Made by a program: the position numbers and the translations under genes | From: Solibacillus sp. FSL W7-1464 | Lineage (GTDB): Bacteria; Bacillota; Bacilli; Bacillales_A; Planococcaceae | Direction: 5' to 3' | Assembly (NCBI RefSeq): GCF_038004425.1 | Contig: NZ_JBBORC010000001.1 | Span: 2,023,001-2,087,000, forward strand | Length of the DNA: 64,000 nt | Notes under the pieces: model-generated | The model's input: the letters and a program-made list of their open reading frames with translations, nothing else | The model's database searches: none | Told to the model about the DNA's origin: nothing | Part shown: piece after piece, positions 1 through 10,868 of the stretch | Layout: the number at the start of each line of letters is the position of its first letter | Position numbering within the stretch: the first letter of the stretch is position 1

Positions 1-2
1 CA

Positions 3-605
3 AGTTTAAACCCAAGAAAAAAAGTGCTGGATATTATAGGAGAAGCATTGGATGTGCATAAACTGTCCCCTTCCAAGGAAGCACGCCGGGCACGAGTGGA
101 AGAATTGCTGGAGCTTGTAGGTCTGAAAAAGGAGCATGCACTTCGCTATCCGCACGAATTCAGCGGCGGTCAGCGCCAACGAATCGGAATTGCACGTGCA
201 TTAGCTGTAGAACCTCAATTTATTGTTTGTGATGAACCATTATCCGCGCTTGATGTGTCCATTCAAAAACAAGTCGTGGATTTACTAAAAGATTTGCAGC
301 AACGACTAGGATTAACGTATTTATTTATTGCACATGACTTGTCGATGGTAAAACATATTAGTGATCGGGTAGCTGTTATGTATGGCGGGAAAATTGTCGA
401 GCTGGCAGAAAGTGAAGAGCTGTATGCCAATCCGCAGCATCCCTATACGAAAATGCTGCTTGATTCGATTCCTATTCCAGATCCGGCTATCGAAAAACAG
501 AAAAAGCGTCGTGTACTGACAGACGAAGAGCTGATAGCGAACCGGTTTGATGTCGAAAATACGGAGCTGGTCGAAGTTACAGAAGGTCATTGGGTAGCCA
601 TTTAA
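3..605 (+). CDS. Oligopeptide/dipeptide ABC transporter ATP-binding protein, 3' part (5' end outside window)
   Basis: ATPase subunit of a peptide-type importer (OppF/DppF/AppF family), which powers uptake by a membrane permease pair. The frame is open from base 3 with no start codon or Shine-Dalgarno site before the GTG at 24, and its first residues (SLNPRKK) match the region between Walker A and the signature in OppF proteins, so the gene runs in from the left. Visible motifs: ABC signature [14 protein letters not shown], Walker [13 protein letters not shown], and the H-loop [16 protein letters not shown]. The C-terminal extension with [16 protein letters not shown] is the oligopeptide/dipeptide transporter tail of this subfamily. 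Walker A lies outside the window. A hairpin terminator follows directly. The substrate cannot be deduced here. Confidence 0.93.
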   Translation, partial: SLNPRKKVLDIIGEALDVHKLSPSKEARRARVEELLELVGLKKEHALRYPHEFSGGQRQRIGIARALAVEPQFIVCDEPLSALDVSIQKQVVDLLKDLQQRLGLTYLFIAHDLSMVKHISDRVAVMYGGKIVELAESEELYANPQHPYTKMLLDSIPIPDPAIEKQKKRRVLTDEELIANRFDVENTELVEVTEGHWVAI

Positions 606-610
606 CAGTA

Positions 611-646
611 AAAAGACTTCAAACATACGATTTGAAGTCTTTTTTA
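611..646 (+). terminator. Rho-independent terminator of the oppF-like gene
   Basis: A 12-bp perfect stem (AAAGACTTCAAA at 612-623 with its complement at 631-642) around a 7-nt loop, ending in a T run. It lies between convergent genes and probably serves both directions. Confidence 0.9.
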
Positions 647-656
647 TTCATATTAT

Positions 657-1781
657 TCACTGAATGGATCCTGTACTTTTAATTCCTGGTTTCACCGTCA
701 AGTTGACTTTAGCTTTTTTATAGGCTTCCTTCCATTCCTCAACGGTCATGCGCCGATTATGTAATACTTTCGCTTTGTAATCGATGCCGAAACCTAAAGG
801 ATCGTAGCCGCTTTTTTTCATCTCCGTAATAAAAGCCATAAATTTCTCTTCCGATTCTTTTTTCAGTTCTTCATTATACTTTGGAAGATTTTTATTTATC
901 ATTGGTTTATGTGATTCCGCTATCGAGCCGTATAAACTAATATTAATATTAAGTTGGATTTCTGAAGGATTAATAACTTTCACATTATATTTTGATTTGA
1001 CCGTATCGATATTGGCAATAAAATGATCTCCATCCTCCTTTATTAGTAAATTCGCATGTTTTACACTTCGGGACAGCATATTATAAATCGAAGTATTTAA
1101 TGAACCCAATTCGAGCGGTTCTTTATTGAGTGCAAGCAGTAATGATTTATTAATTTCAAAATGCTGATCTTCATCATTTATTTCTATAATCGGCAGCACA
1201 CTATCGATCCCGTCTTCTTTAATATTTCTTCTGAACTCAAACAGGTGGGTCGTTACAATATAAGGTGTTGTCGTACCATTACTGTCAAAGTAATTAAAAA
1301 GTTCAGGATAGGCGGCAGATTCCCCTTGCGGAATCATTTTAATAATATCTTCCGCATTAGGACGTCCGACAGCTATCCAGGAAATCATCTGTATATCAGG
1401 TCTGCGTATTAAAAAGTCCAAAATTTCCTTGTTTTTATCTTCCTTCACCAATTCCTCACCGAGGACAATAAGTTTTGAATGTCCAAATTCAAGCTCCTTG
1501 TCCGAATAGGATTCCATTATACGAATCGCTTCTGAAAGCGTTTCGCCATTCTCCGATAAATAGGAATACTGAGGTTCTGTTGCCTCTGTAAAAGATCCGG
1601 TCGGTTCATATAGCTTCAATGTAACTTTGTACGGTTTTTCCTCATCATCGGAAACGTCCAGGGCGATCATTGCAACAAAAACACTCTTATCAATGTCTTT
1701 AAATGCGCAGCCGGTTAATAGAACACTTCCTAATACAATTAACAGTAAATTTACTTTAATTTTCAGTGGCAGACTCGTCAT
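657..1781 (-). CDS. Ger(x)C family spore germination lipoprotein
   Basis: C subunit of a GerA-type germinant receptor, a lipoprotein on the outer face of the spore inner membrane needed for nutrient-triggered germination. The N-terminus has a short basic segment, a hydrophobic stretch and the lipobox LTGC (cysteine about residue 25). Length of 374 aa fits the family. It is the last gene of gerA-gerB-gerC and overlaps gerB by 26 nt. The start is supported by AGGAGG seven bases upstream of the ATG. No particular paralogue (GerAC, GerKC and so on) can be assigned, so the germinant is unknown. Confidence 0.93.
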   Translation of the reverse strand: MTSLPLKIKVNLLLIVLGSVLLTGCAFKDIDKSVFVAMIALDVSDDEEKPYKVTLKLYEPTGSFTEATEPQYSYLSENGETLSEAIRIMESYSDKELEFGHSKLIVLGEELVKEDKNKEILDFLIRRPDIQMISWIAVGRPNAEDIIKMIPQGESAAYPELFNYFDSNGTTTPYIVTTHLFEFRRNIKEDGIDSVLPIIEINDEDQHFEINKSLLLALNKEPLELGSLNTSIYNMLSRSVKHANLLIKEDGDHFIANIDTVKSKYNVKVINPSEIQLNINISLYGSIAESHKPMINKNLPKYNEELKKESEEKFMAFITEMKKSGYDPLGFGIDYKAKVLHNRRMTVEEWKEAYKKAKVNLTVKPGIKSTGSIQ

Positions 1782-2871
1782 TTTTCATCCTCCTGTTAAT
1801 GTAAGTAAACAATAGGATTATCCCTGGAAAAATAAACACCATACCAGCATAAAAATAACTTGAATACTGAAAAAGCTGATACTCTGTTAATACGGTTACA
1901 AAGTATAAAGAGATACCAACAAAAATTGGAAGAGGCAAAAAAATCCCGATCACTTTATCTTTGTATTTAATTTTTTCCAGATTAAATGTAAATTTTAAAA
2001 ACTCTACCGCCGCATGCCAGTGAATGAGTATGCTCAAAAAGGCAATCCCTAAATAAAACAGTAAAAACATGAATAACACACGTTCAATAATAAAATAATC
2101 CATCCTGATCGAATCGGTCGTAGAAATCCACGGATAGACAAGTTCATTAATACCTTCAAATCCATTAAACCCTATCGGTATGAAATACGTTGTAAATAAA
2201 GTCCCAATCGATATTAGAACGATAAACATAATCTGTTTAAAGCCAAATTTCTGTTTATCCGTAAAATATCGATTGAATATAAACAGATTGGCAGCACCCA
2301 AAAATAAAAAAAAGCAAGCAGAAAATGAATGCCAGTTCGGTACTTGATTAATATATAAAGCCGCTTCCCTAACAAAATCCCAATTTAAACTTCTGCTGCT
2401 GTATGCTTTAAAAAATATGAAAAGAATCAAAGGACTTGTGATAATCATAATCATCTCAACGGTGTACAATACCCGGTCTGTTTTTAATATACAGCCAAAA
2501 ATCACCGCAAATATAAGGGTCAGGCAAATTAGAATAATCGGCATTTCAGGACTTAAATAGCGTATAAGTAAGAATGTAAATGTTATTAGCGTAATAAGTC
2601 CTGCAACAAACCATAAGACAGCAAGTATAAAAACGAAAGGCAAGTAAAACCATTTGGAAGTAGTCTTTTCCAGCAGTTCCGGTAATGTTTTACCTGGATA
2701 CTTAAGGAAAAATTTTGTGTACAGTGTTACAAGAATCACACCTGCAGCAATTGATAAAAGCATGGAAATGACAGCACCATCATTATGGTAATGGAGAAGG
2801 ATAGCTGGTACCGAAGCAATAATATTTGCAACCATATTAATGATAATTAAATAGTAATAAAACCTGCTCAT
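1756..2871 (-). CDS. GerB family germination permease-like protein
   Basis: B subunit of the germinant receptor. It belongs to the endospore germination permease family of the APC superfamily and is thought to bind the germinant within the membrane. The 371-aa sequence is almost entirely hydrophobic, with about ten membrane segments and a charged C-terminal tail (INRRMKNDESATEN). The ATG overlaps the gerA stop codon by 4 nt (ATGA), which suggests translational coupling, and GGGAGG precedes it. Length is typical. Confidence 0.93.
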   Translation of the reverse strand: MSRFYYYLIIINMVANIIASVPAILLHYHNDGAVISMLLSIAAGVILVTLYTKFFLKYPGKTLPELLEKTTSKWFYLPFVFILAVLWFVAGLITLITFTFLLIRYLSPEMPIILICLTLIFAVIFGCILKTDRVLYTVEMIMIITSPLILFIFFKAYSSRSLNWDFVREAALYINQVPNWHSFSACFFLFLGAANLFIFNRYFTDKQKFGFKQIMFIVLISIGTLFTTYFIPIGFNGFEGINELVYPWISTTDSIRMDYFIIERVLFMFLLFYLGIAFLSILIHWHAAVEFLKFTFNLEKIKYKDKVIGIFLPLPIFVGISLYFVTVLTEYQLFQYSSYFYAGMVFIFPGIILLFTYINRRMKNDESATEN

Positions 2872-4211
2872 GCTTCCTCCCCTGCCTTCGCTTTACTTGA
2901 CTTCTTTTCATTAAATTTCAGATACGGTTCACCGAAGCTGTCGATACTTACTAAATACATAATCAATGCATAAAGCGCTAAAGTCAGTCCTGCCAAGCCG
3001 AGTATTGTTGCCGCAAGGATGAAAAAAAAGCGAATTACCCGAATGGAAAATGCCATTTCATTGATCGGAATAACGAAAGTTGAGATTGCCACCGCCGACA
3101 CTATAATAACCATAATATCCGATGCAAGGGATGCTTCCGTTACAGCCGTCCCCAAAATTAACCCCCCAACGGTAGTAGCCGTTGCACTGATAGTTTTCGG
3201 CAGTCGTATACTCGCTTCCAGCAGCATTTCCATAAAAAACAGCATGAACAGTACTTCCACAAATGAAGAAAACGGAACCCCAATACGGCTTCCTGCAATT
3301 GTCAGAGCGAGTTCTGTCCTGAACACTTCCGGCGCGAATGAAGTAATACCGATATATAGACCCGGTAAAAGAAGACTGATAAATAGCCCAGTATAACGAA
3401 GGAATTTAAGAAAATACGATATATAAAACGAATGGTAATTATCCTCCATCGATGTCATAAAATCGAAGAAATATACAGGGGCAATCAGTGCTTGAGGGTT
3501 GCCATCCACCAATATTATAACTTTGCCTCCAGCCAAGTTATAGACGATCCGGTCCGGACGTTCGGTCATAATCAACTGTGGAAATAACGAATACTTTTTA
3601 TTATTGATATAGTTGCTTAGTTGAACCGTGGATGTAATGACCTGCTTATCCACTTGCTGCAACTTTTCCGTGATGAGTTTCAGCGCATTTTTATTTACTT
3701 TTTCTTTGTCGTAAATAATCGCCATTTTGTGATTGTTTACTTGCCCTATCGTGGAATATTCAACATATAACGTCGGCTGATGATAATCGGATCGAATAAC
3801 ATTAATATTGGTCGCAATATTGTCGCTTAGTGCAAGCTGTGAACCGTGTATTGTTGTTTCAACCGATGCTGAATTCGTCTGATCATTGAAAGAACATTTC
3901 AGATCCAGCAAATAAAATTTATTCTGTATGAAAAGCACTACATTGCCGTTCAGCACTTCAGTTTTCAGCTGCTCCTGCGACTTGCTGTCCTGAAATTGGG
4001 GCAAAGCTTTTAAATATCGAATGTATTTCATTTCTGATTGCATCTCAAAATAAGGTTTAATGACAATTTGTTGAAGCAATTCCACATCGATAAGCGGCTT
4101 TATGTAAAATAGCTCTGCTTTTTTATCATCATCTTCCAGCGTCTTCATCGTTAATTCATTTGTATCTTTGAATTGTTCATTAATCCACTTAATGTTCTCT
4201 TCTGAAGACAT
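2868..4211 (-). CDS. GerA family spore germination protein
   Basis: A subunit of the germinant receptor, located in the spore inner membrane; GerA-type subunits assemble into an oligomeric channel. The first ~240 residues are soluble, with the conserved block ERPDRIVYNLAGGKVIILVDGNP near residues 218-240, followed by a membrane domain of four to five segments (residues ~270-425) containing the LPGLYIGI and GSRIGVPF motifs. At 447 aa it is slightly shorter than many GerA proteins (~480), mostly in the soluble domain and C-terminal tail. It is first in the operon, preceded by GGAG and a sigma-G-like promoter at 4244-4273. Confidence 0.94.
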   Translation of the reverse strand: MSSEENIKWINEQFKDTNELTMKTLEDDDKKAELFYIKPLIDVELLQQIVIKPYFEMQSEMKYIRYLKALPQFQDSKSQEQLKTEVLNGNVVLFIQNKFYLLDLKCSFNDQTNSASVETTIHGSQLALSDNIATNINVIRSDYHQPTLYVEYSTIGQVNNHKMAIIYDKEKVNKNALKLITEKLQQVDKQVITSTVQLSNYINNKKYSLFPQLIMTERPDRIVYNLAGGKVIILVDGNPQALIAPVYFFDFMTSMEDNYHSFYISYFLKFLRYTGLFISLLLPGLYIGITSFAPEVFRTELALTIAGSRIGVPFSSFVEVLFMLFFMEMLLEASIRLPKTISATATTVGGLILGTAVTEASLASDIMVIIVSAVAISTFVIPINEMAFSIRVIRFFFILAATILGLAGLTLALYALIMYLVSIDSFGEPYLKFNEKKSSKAKAGEEA

Positions 4212-4243
4212 AGTATTTCTCCAATCTCAGCTAAACTTTTTTA

Positions 4244-4273
4244 TAGAATGCCCAATAGGAGAAATAATATTCA
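4244..4273 (-). promoter_or_regulatory. Candidate sigma-G promoter of the ger operon
   Basis: On the minus strand a -35-like TGAATA (4268-4273) is separated by 17 nt from CATTCTA (4244-4250), about 33 nt upstream of the gerA start. This fits the forespore sigma-G pattern as I recall it (GnATR, 17-18 nt, CATnnTA). gerA-type operons in Bacillus are expressed from sigma-G promoters in the forespore. The assignment is by motif match only. Confidence 0.6.
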
Positions 4274-4300
4274 AGAAAGGTTAAATTTGGTTAAGTAGAA

Positions 4301-4320
4301 AAGCGGCTGGGATATAAGAC
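4301..4320 (+). repeat. Partial copy of a GGCTGG intergenic element
   Basis: The segment GGCTGG-N9-CAAAAAAGC followed by a hairpin stem also occurs, with identical 9-nt spacing, at 37565-37588. Here it merges into the leuD terminator. It appears to be one end of a dispersed intergenic element. Confidence 0.45.
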
Positions 4321-4362
4321 AAAAAAGCCTCTTACAAAGGGAAAACCCAAAGTAAGAGGCTT
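4320..4362 (-). terminator. Rho-independent terminator of the ilv-leu operon
   Basis: Read on the minus strand just after the leuD stop codon, AAGCCTCTTAC pairs with GTAAGAGGCTT around a loop and is followed by a run of T. It closes the branched-chain operon before the divergently placed ger promoter region. Confidence 0.88.
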
Positions 4363-4367
4363 GTAGA

Positions 4368-4958
4368 TTAGTAGGCTACGCGGTTTTTTTCGTATGCTGC
4401 AATTTGCTCATCATACTGGAATGTAAGAGAAATTTCATCCCATCCATTTAATAACATTTGTTTATAGTATGGATCGATTTCAAACGAATACGTTTTTCCG
4501 TAACCTGTCGTAACTGTTTGCTGTTCTAAATTAACTTCAATTGCCTGTGCTTCTGCCAAACCTTTTTCTAAAAGTTCGTCACATTCGCTTTCCGTTAATT
4601 TAATCGGTAAAATACCGTTTTTGAAGCAGTTATTGTGGAAAATATCTGCAAAGCTTGGTGCGATGACAACCCGGAATCCGTAATCAAGGATTGCCCATGG
4701 TGCGTGTTCACGGGATGAACCACAGCCAAAGTTATCTTGTGCAACTAGAATTTCCGCATTTTTATATTCTGGTTTATTTAACACGAAATCTTCGATCGGA
4801 TTGCCGTTTTCATCAAAACGCCAGTGATAAAATACAAATTGTCCGAATCCTGTGCGTTCGATGCGCTTTAAAAATTCTTTCGAAATGATCTGGTCTGTAT
4901 CGACATTTTTGCGATCAAGTGGTGCATAAATGCTATTTACTATATTAATCGGTTTCAT
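4368..4958 (-). CDS. leuD: 3-isopropylmalate dehydratase small subunit
   Basis: Small (swivel-domain) subunit of isopropylmalate isomerase, which converts 2-isopropylmalate to 3-isopropylmalate in leucine synthesis together with LeuC. The 196-aa length is normal. The substrate-binding motif NFGCGSSREHAPWA is near residues 77-90. It is last in the ilv-leu operon, 12 nt after leuC, and a terminator follows. Confidence 0.97.
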   Translation of the reverse strand: MKPINIVNSIYAPLDRKNVDTDQIISKEFLKRIERTGFGQFVFYHWRFDENGNPIEDFVLNKPEYKNAEILVAQDNFGCGSSREHAPWAILDYGFRVVIAPSFADIFHNNCFKNGILPIKLTESECDELLEKGLAEAQAIEVNLEQQTVTTGYGKTYSFEIDPYYKQMLLNGWDEISLTFQYDEQIAAYEKNRVAY

Positions 4959-4970
4959 GCTGATCTCTCC

Positions 4971-6380
4971 TTATGCTTCCTGCTTTTGTAGCTTACGAAC
5001 ATCGACAAAACGTCCGTGAATTGCAGCAGCTGCTGCCATCGCTGGTGATACAAGATGTGTGCGTGCACCTGCACCTTGACGTCCTTCAAAGTTACGGTTA
5101 GATGTTGAAGCACAACGTTCACCCGCCGGAATAACATCTTCATTCATCCCTAAGCAAGCAGAACAGCCAGATTCGCGCCATTCAAAGCCGGCATCAAGGA
5201 AAATTTGATGTAGACCTTCTTCTTCTGCCTGGCGTTTTGTCGACCAGGAACCAGGAACTACAATCCCTTTAACACCCGGTGCAAGCTTTTCGCCTTTTAC
5301 AATGTCAGCGGCTGCACGTAAGTCGTTAATACGGGAGTTCGTACAAGATCCGATAAATACATGCTGGATTTCAATATCCGTAATTTTTTGGCCTTCCTGC
5401 AGATCCATATATTTCAGTGCCTTGTTTAAAGCGGATTTATCAGTTTCATTGTCATAATCCGCAGCAGTAGGTACTGTTTTCGAAACGCCGACACCCATCG
5501 CTGGATTTGTACCCCAAGTTACAATCGGCTCAATTTCCTGTGCATCAATTTCTAAGACAACATCATATGTTGCATCTGCATCTGAAGCAAGACTTAACCA
5601 GTATTTTGCCGCTTCCTCAAATGTTTGTCCTTGAGGTACATGACGGCGACCGCGTAAAAATTCAACTGTCGTTTCATCCGGTGAAATCAGGCCTGCTTTT
5701 GCACCTGCTTCAATTGACATATTACAGATTGTCATACGCTCTTCCATAGAAAGCTTGCGGATTGCTTCACCTGTGTATTCCACGATATGTCCTGTACCGA
5801 TACCGATTCCCCATTTAGCAATAATTGCTAAAATAATATCTTTTGCTGTAACACCAACGCCCAACTCACCGTTCACACGGATTTCCATTGTTGGCGGCTT
5901 TAATTGCCATAATGTTTGAGTCGAAAGTACATGTTCAACCTCCGATGTCCCGATTCCGAATGCGATTGCGCCGAATGCACCGTGAGTTGCTGTATGTGAA
6001 TCACCGCAAACGATTGTTTTACCAGGTTGCGTAAGACCTAACTCCGGTCCGATAACGTGAACGATCCCTTGATCCGGATGACCGATATCCGCTAATTCGA
6101 TACCGAATTCTTTTGCATTTTCAGCAAGTGTCATAATTTGTTTTTTTGCGATTGGATCGTTGATCGTCGGCAGATTTTTAGTCGGTACGTTATGATCCAT
6201 TGTTGCGAACGATAGATCTGTACGACGTACTTTCCGTCCTGCCAGACGTAGTCCTTCGAATGCTTGAGGACTTGTAACTTCATGAATTAAATGCAGGTCG
6301 ATATAAAGTAAGTCCGGCTTTCCTTCTTCACGATGTACGACATGCTGTTCCCACACTTTTTCAATAATATTTTTCCCCAT
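4971..6380 (-). CDS. leuC: 3-isopropylmalate dehydratase large subunit
   Basis: Aconitase-family [4Fe-4S] enzyme that forms isopropylmalate isomerase with LeuD. The cluster ligands are visible in GSCTNSR and in GCSACLGMN near the C-terminus. Other family motifs are [18 protein letters not shown] and [13 protein letters not shown]. The start chosen is the ATG at 6380 (MGKNIIEK, 469 aa), because AAGGA lies 12 nt upstream of it. A GTG three codons earlier would leave almost no spacing. Confidence 0.97.
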   Translation of the reverse strand: MGKNIIEKVWEQHVVHREEGKPDLLYIDLHLIHEVTSPQAFEGLRLAGRKVRRTDLSFATMDHNVPTKNLPTINDPIAKKQIMTLAENAKEFGIELADIGHPDQGIVHVIGPELGLTQPGKTIVCGDSHTATHGAFGAIAFGIGTSEVEHVLSTQTLWQLKPPTMEIRVNGELGVGVTAKDIILAIIAKWGIGIGTGHIVEYTGEAIRKLSMEERMTICNMSIEAGAKAGLISPDETTVEFLRGRRHVPQGQTFEEAAKYWLSLASDADATYDVVLEIDAQEIEPIVTWGTNPAMGVGVSKTVPTAADYDNETDKSALNKALKYMDLQEGQKITDIEIQHVFIGSCTNSRINDLRAAADIVKGEKLAPGVKGIVVPGSWSTKRQAEEEGLHQIFLDAGFEWRESGCSACLGMNEDVIPAGERCASTSNRNFEGRQGAGARTHLVSPAMAAAAAIHGRFVDVRKLQKQEA

Positions 6381-6448
6381 TGTTCTCACCGTTCCTTAAC
6401 CATATATAGTGTTGATATCCAAAACATCAACAAATTTTGCAATTGAAA

Positions 6449-7549
6449 TTAGTTATATGAAATCATAATGCTGTCTGATACGAAGCTTGCATCGATTTCG
6501 TTCAATACTTTTTCTGTCCATTCCTCAGTCGATAATGTACGAGTATGTTCCTGAGCTAAATCGGCTGTGTAGTAGCCATCTTCGAATACGGCTGCAACAG
6601 CACGTTCGATTTCTGCCGCTTCTTCTTTTAAGCCGAATGAATATTGAAGCATCATTGCTACTGAAAGAATTGTTGCTGCCGGATTTGCAACACCTTGGCC
6701 AGCAATTTCTGGTGCCGAACCATGTACAGGCTCATAAAGTCCAAAATTATCACCGCGAATTGATGCAGAAGGTAAGACACCAAGTGAACCCGTAATAACA
6801 GAAGCTTCATCACTTAAAATGTCGCCGAATAAGTTTTCTGTAACGATGACATCATAATGACCCGGGTTTGTAATCAATTTCATTGCCACTGAGTCAACTA
6901 AGTTGTGTTCTGTTTCTACATCTGGGTACTGCTTTTTCTTTTCTTCTACAATTTCACGCCATAAACGGGATGTATCCAGTACATTTGCTTTATCTACCGA
7001 GCAAAGTTTTCCACGGCGTAAACGTGCTAATTCGAATGCATTTTCAACAATACGTTCGATTTCTTCACGGGAATACACACATGTATCAATAGCACCTGCA
7101 TCTGTTTTTTTACGTGGCTCTCCGAAGTATAGCCCTCCTGTTAATTCACGGACGATCATTAAGTCTACATTTTCCGCAACTTCACGCTTTAATGGAGAAG
7201 ATGCAAGTAAACTTGGGAATGCTTTTACAGGGCGTAAATTCGCAAATAAATCAAAGTGCTTGCGGATTTTTAATAAACCTTTTTCCGGACGCAATGCTGG
7301 CGGGTTGTTATCCCATTTCGGACCACCTACTGCACCTAATAAAATGGCATCACTTGCTTCACACATCGCAATTGTCTCTTCCGGTAATGGATTATTATAC
7401 TGGTCAATTGCAGCTCCGCCGATTGCCGCATAGTTTAAATGAAATGTATGGTTAAAACGTTTCCCGATTACTTGTAATACTTTTACTGCACTTGCAACAA
7501 CTTCAGGACCAATGCCGTCACCTGGTAGTACTGTAATTTTCTTTTCCAT
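6449..7549 (-). CDS. leuB: 3-isopropylmalate dehydrogenase
   Basis: NAD-dependent oxidative decarboxylase giving 2-oxoisocaproate, the direct precursor of leucine. Motifs are LPGDGIGPEV at the N-terminus and the NLFGDILSDEAS metal/substrate block in the C-terminal half. The ATG at 7549 (MEKKITVLPGDG, 366 aa) has AAAGGTG at proper spacing. The open frame extends 18 codons further upstream without supporting signals. A leuA-leuB intergenic hairpin (7593-7616) lies upstream. Confidence 0.97.
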   Translation of the reverse strand: MEKKITVLPGDGIGPEVVASAVKVLQVIGKRFNHTFHLNYAAIGGAAIDQYNNPLPEETIAMCEASDAILLGAVGGPKWDNNPPALRPEKGLLKIRKHFDLFANLRPVKAFPSLLASSPLKREVAENVDLMIVRELTGGLYFGEPRKKTDAGAIDTCVYSREEIERIVENAFELARLRRGKLCSVDKANVLDTSRLWREIVEEKKKQYPDVETEHNLVDSVAMKLITNPGHYDVIVTENLFGDILSDEASVITGSLGVLPSASIRGDNFGLYEPVHGSAPEIAGQGVANPAATILSVAMMLQYSFGLKEEAAEIERAVAAVFEDGYYTADLAQEHTRTLSTEEWTEKVLNEIDASFVSDSIMISYN

Positions 7550-7592
7550 TTGTAAAACACCTTTCTTTCTACGTGAAGTAACTTGATGTAGA

Positions 7593-7616
7593 AGCGCCAC
7601 CAATTAAGATGGCGCT
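7593..7616 (-). other. Intergenic hairpin between leuA and leuB
   Basis: AGCGCCA and TGGCGCT form a 7-bp GC-rich stem with a 10-nt loop in the leuA-leuB spacer. No T run follows in either direction, so it is not a standard terminator. An mRNA-processing or stability element is possible; this is inference from structure only. Confidence 0.4.
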
Positions 7617-7674
7617 ATTATTCATATCATGAGCTTGCCATGTTTTCCATTACGGAAACCACGTTGTTATTCTA

Positions 7675-9219
7675 TTAAACCGTAATTGCCTGTTTATCGC
7701 GTATTTGCTTTTGGATAAGCTGTCTGTTCACTGCATTTAGATACGCTTTTGCGCTTGCTTCCAGCACATCTTGTGCGGAGTCGCGTCCTGTTGATGTATA
7801 GCCGTTATATTTCATATTAATGACCGCTTCTCCAAGTGCATCGCGTCCTTTACCGACTGATTGTACCCGGTAGTCCAAAATATTGACTTTGCCTCCAACT
7901 AGCTGTTCAAGTGTATTAAAAATGGCTTCGACTGAACCTGATCCTGTTGAGGCAATTGTTTTCAACTCACCTTCAGGAGTCATAACTGATGCAGTAGCTG
8001 TAGGTATATTTTCAGTACCGTATTGGACTTGCACCGATTTCAGTTCAAATAACGGAACATCTTCTATTGAAACTTGCTGCTCAGTCAAAATCGTTGTTAA
8101 ATCTTCTTCAGTCACTTCTTTTTTGCGGTCGGCCAATTTTTTAAACTCAGCGAAAGCTTTGTTCAGTTTTTCATCCGACAGCTGGAAGCCCATTGTTTCT
8201 GCGCGGTCACGGAATGCGGCACGACCTGAATGCTTTCCTAAAACTAATGGAATATCATCTTCACCGATTAGTGCCGGTGAAATGATTTCGTATGTTTCCG
8301 GATTTTTCAGGACACCATCCTGGTGAATACCCGATTCATGCGCAAATGCATTTTTACCGACAACCGCTTTGTTCGGCTGAATGACTACGTTTGTTAAACG
8401 GCTTACCATCTGTGATGTACGTTTAATTTCTTTTAAGTTCAAGCCCGTTTCAACACCGTAGAAGTCTTTACGAATATGTAGGGCAACACCGATTTCTTCC
8501 AATGCGGCATTTCCTGCACGTTCACCTAGTCCGTTAATCGTACATTCTACTTGGTCTGCACCGTTTTCGATCGCTGCCAATGAGTTGGCAACCGCCATTC
8601 CTAAATCGTCATGACAATGTGCAGAGAATTTAATCTTTTCTGCACCGATCACGTTTTCACGTAAATAACGGAATAAAGCGCCGTATTCTTCCGGTGATGC
8701 GTAACCAACCGTATCTGGAATATTAATCGTTGTTGCACCAGCTTTAATAACTTCCTGGCAAATACGAACTAAAAATTCCTTGTCTGAACGGAAACCATCT
8801 TCTGCAGAAAATTCTACAAGCGAGAATTTTTCCTTGGCATACTTTACAGCAGTAACAGCTTGCTCGATTACTTGATCCGGATTTTTCTTTAGCTTATATT
8901 CCATATGGATCGGGCTTGTTGCGATAAAAGTATGAACATGTGGCTGCTCAGCATGACGTATTGCTTCCCATACTGCATCGATATCGCTTTTCACAGCACG
9001 TGCTAAACCTGTGACAATTGAATTTTTCACCGTTTTTGCGATTAACGATACCGCCTCCAAGTCACCTGGAGATGAGGCAGGGAATCCCGCCTCAATAATT
9101 GTGACACCTAAACGCTCTAGTTGTTTTGCGATTTCTACTTTCTCTGCTGTATTTAAGTTAATGCCAGCCGACTGTTCTCCATCGCGCAATGTTGTATCAA
9201 AAATGTCAATTTTCCTCAT
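7675..9219 (-). CDS. leuA: 2-isopropylmalate synthase
   Basis: Condenses acetyl-CoA with 2-oxoisovalerate, the committed step of leucine synthesis. The 514-aa protein has the DRE-TIM barrel signature [12 protein letters not shown] at residues 8-19, the metal-binding HCHDD motif and the GLGERAGN glycine motif, then a C-terminal LeuA regulatory domain (~residues 390-505) that mediates leucine feedback inhibition in the family. The ATG follows the ilvC stop codon after one base, so the two genes are probably translationally coupled. Confidence 0.97.
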   Translation of the reverse strand: MRKIDIFDTTLRDGEQSAGINLNTAEKVEIAKQLERLGVTIIEAGFPASSPGDLEAVSLIAKTVKNSIVTGLARAVKSDIDAVWEAIRHAEQPHVHTFIATSPIHMEYKLKKNPDQVIEQAVTAVKYAKEKFSLVEFSAEDGFRSDKEFLVRICQEVIKAGATTINIPDTVGYASPEEYGALFRYLRENVIGAEKIKFSAHCHDDLGMAVANSLAAIENGADQVECTINGLGERAGNAALEEIGVALHIRKDFYGVETGLNLKEIKRTSQMVSRLTNVVIQPNKAVVGKNAFAHESGIHQDGVLKNPETYEIISPALIGEDDIPLVLGKHSGRAAFRDRAETMGFQLSDEKLNKAFAEFKKLADRKKEVTEEDLTTILTEQQVSIEDVPLFELKSVQVQYGTENIPTATASVMTPEGELKTIASTGSGSVEAIFNTLEQLVGGKVNILDYRVQSVGKGRDALGEAVINMKYNGYTSTGRDSAQDVLEASAKAYLNAVNRQLIQKQIRDKQAITV

Positions 9220-9220
9220 A

Positions 9221-10249
<1,029 letters not shown>

Positions 10250-10352
10250 TTAAGTGAATGTTTTTTTATTTTGTAATTCGGGCTTCAGATGTCATCCTCC
10301 ACCCTGTTTGTAAATCCAATGTTGTATAGCTTGTCGGTGATGCTTTTATTGC

Positions 10353-10868
10353 CTATTTTAAAATCGATAATTGCGGGCTTTCGATTTTTTGCGCTTCACG
10401 GATGGCTGCTGTAGCACCTGTACGTGTTAGCTCTTTAATGCCGTATGGACGGAGCAGTTCGATAAATGCATCGATTTTTTCCGGGTGACCGACTACTTCA
10501 TATGTCACGACATTTTTTGATGTATCGACAACCTGCGGGCGGAATGGTTCAACGATTGCATTCATCTCCAGTCGCAAGTTTGGCGGTGAAACTACTTTTA
10601 TCAGCGCCAGCTCTCGAAGGACAATCGCTTTTTCTGTAATATCGTTTACTTTTAATACATCAATTTGCTTCGAAAGCTGTTTGATCAATTGTTCGATTTT
10701 ATTTTCATCTTCAACATGGACGATGAAGGTCATTTTCGAAAAATTCGGCTGCTCTGTATGGCCTACTGTAATCGATTCAATATTGAATTGACGTTTCATT
10801 AATAAGCCAGTCACTCGGTTCAAAACGCCGCTTTGGTTAATGACTGTTACTGTCAGCACTCGCTTCAT
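10353..10868 (-). CDS. ilvN: Acetolactate synthase small (regulatory) subunit
   Basis: Regulatory subunit of acetohydroxyacid synthase; it activates IlvB and confers valine feedback inhibition. It contains an N-terminal ACT domain ([19 protein letters not shown], residues ~2-76) and the family C-terminal domain, 171 aa in all. Its ATG overlaps the ilvB stop codon (ATGA), consistent with stoichiometric co-translation. The symbol ilvH is used for the same family in many Bacilli. Confidence 0.96.
   Translation of the reverse strand: MKRVLTVTVINQSGVLNRVTGLLMKRQFNIESITVGHTEQPNFSKMTFIVHVEDENKIEQLIKQLSKQIDVLKVNDITEKAIVLRELALIKVVSPPNLRLEMNAIVEPFRPQVVDTSKNVVTYEVVGHPEKIDAFIELLRPYGIKELTRTGATAAIREAQKIESPQLSILK

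Noticed and set aside
6883-7455. Several long open frames on the plus strand opposite leuB and other metabolic genes
   Set aside because: They are antisense shadows of strongly conserved genes, lack ribosome sites and match nothing.
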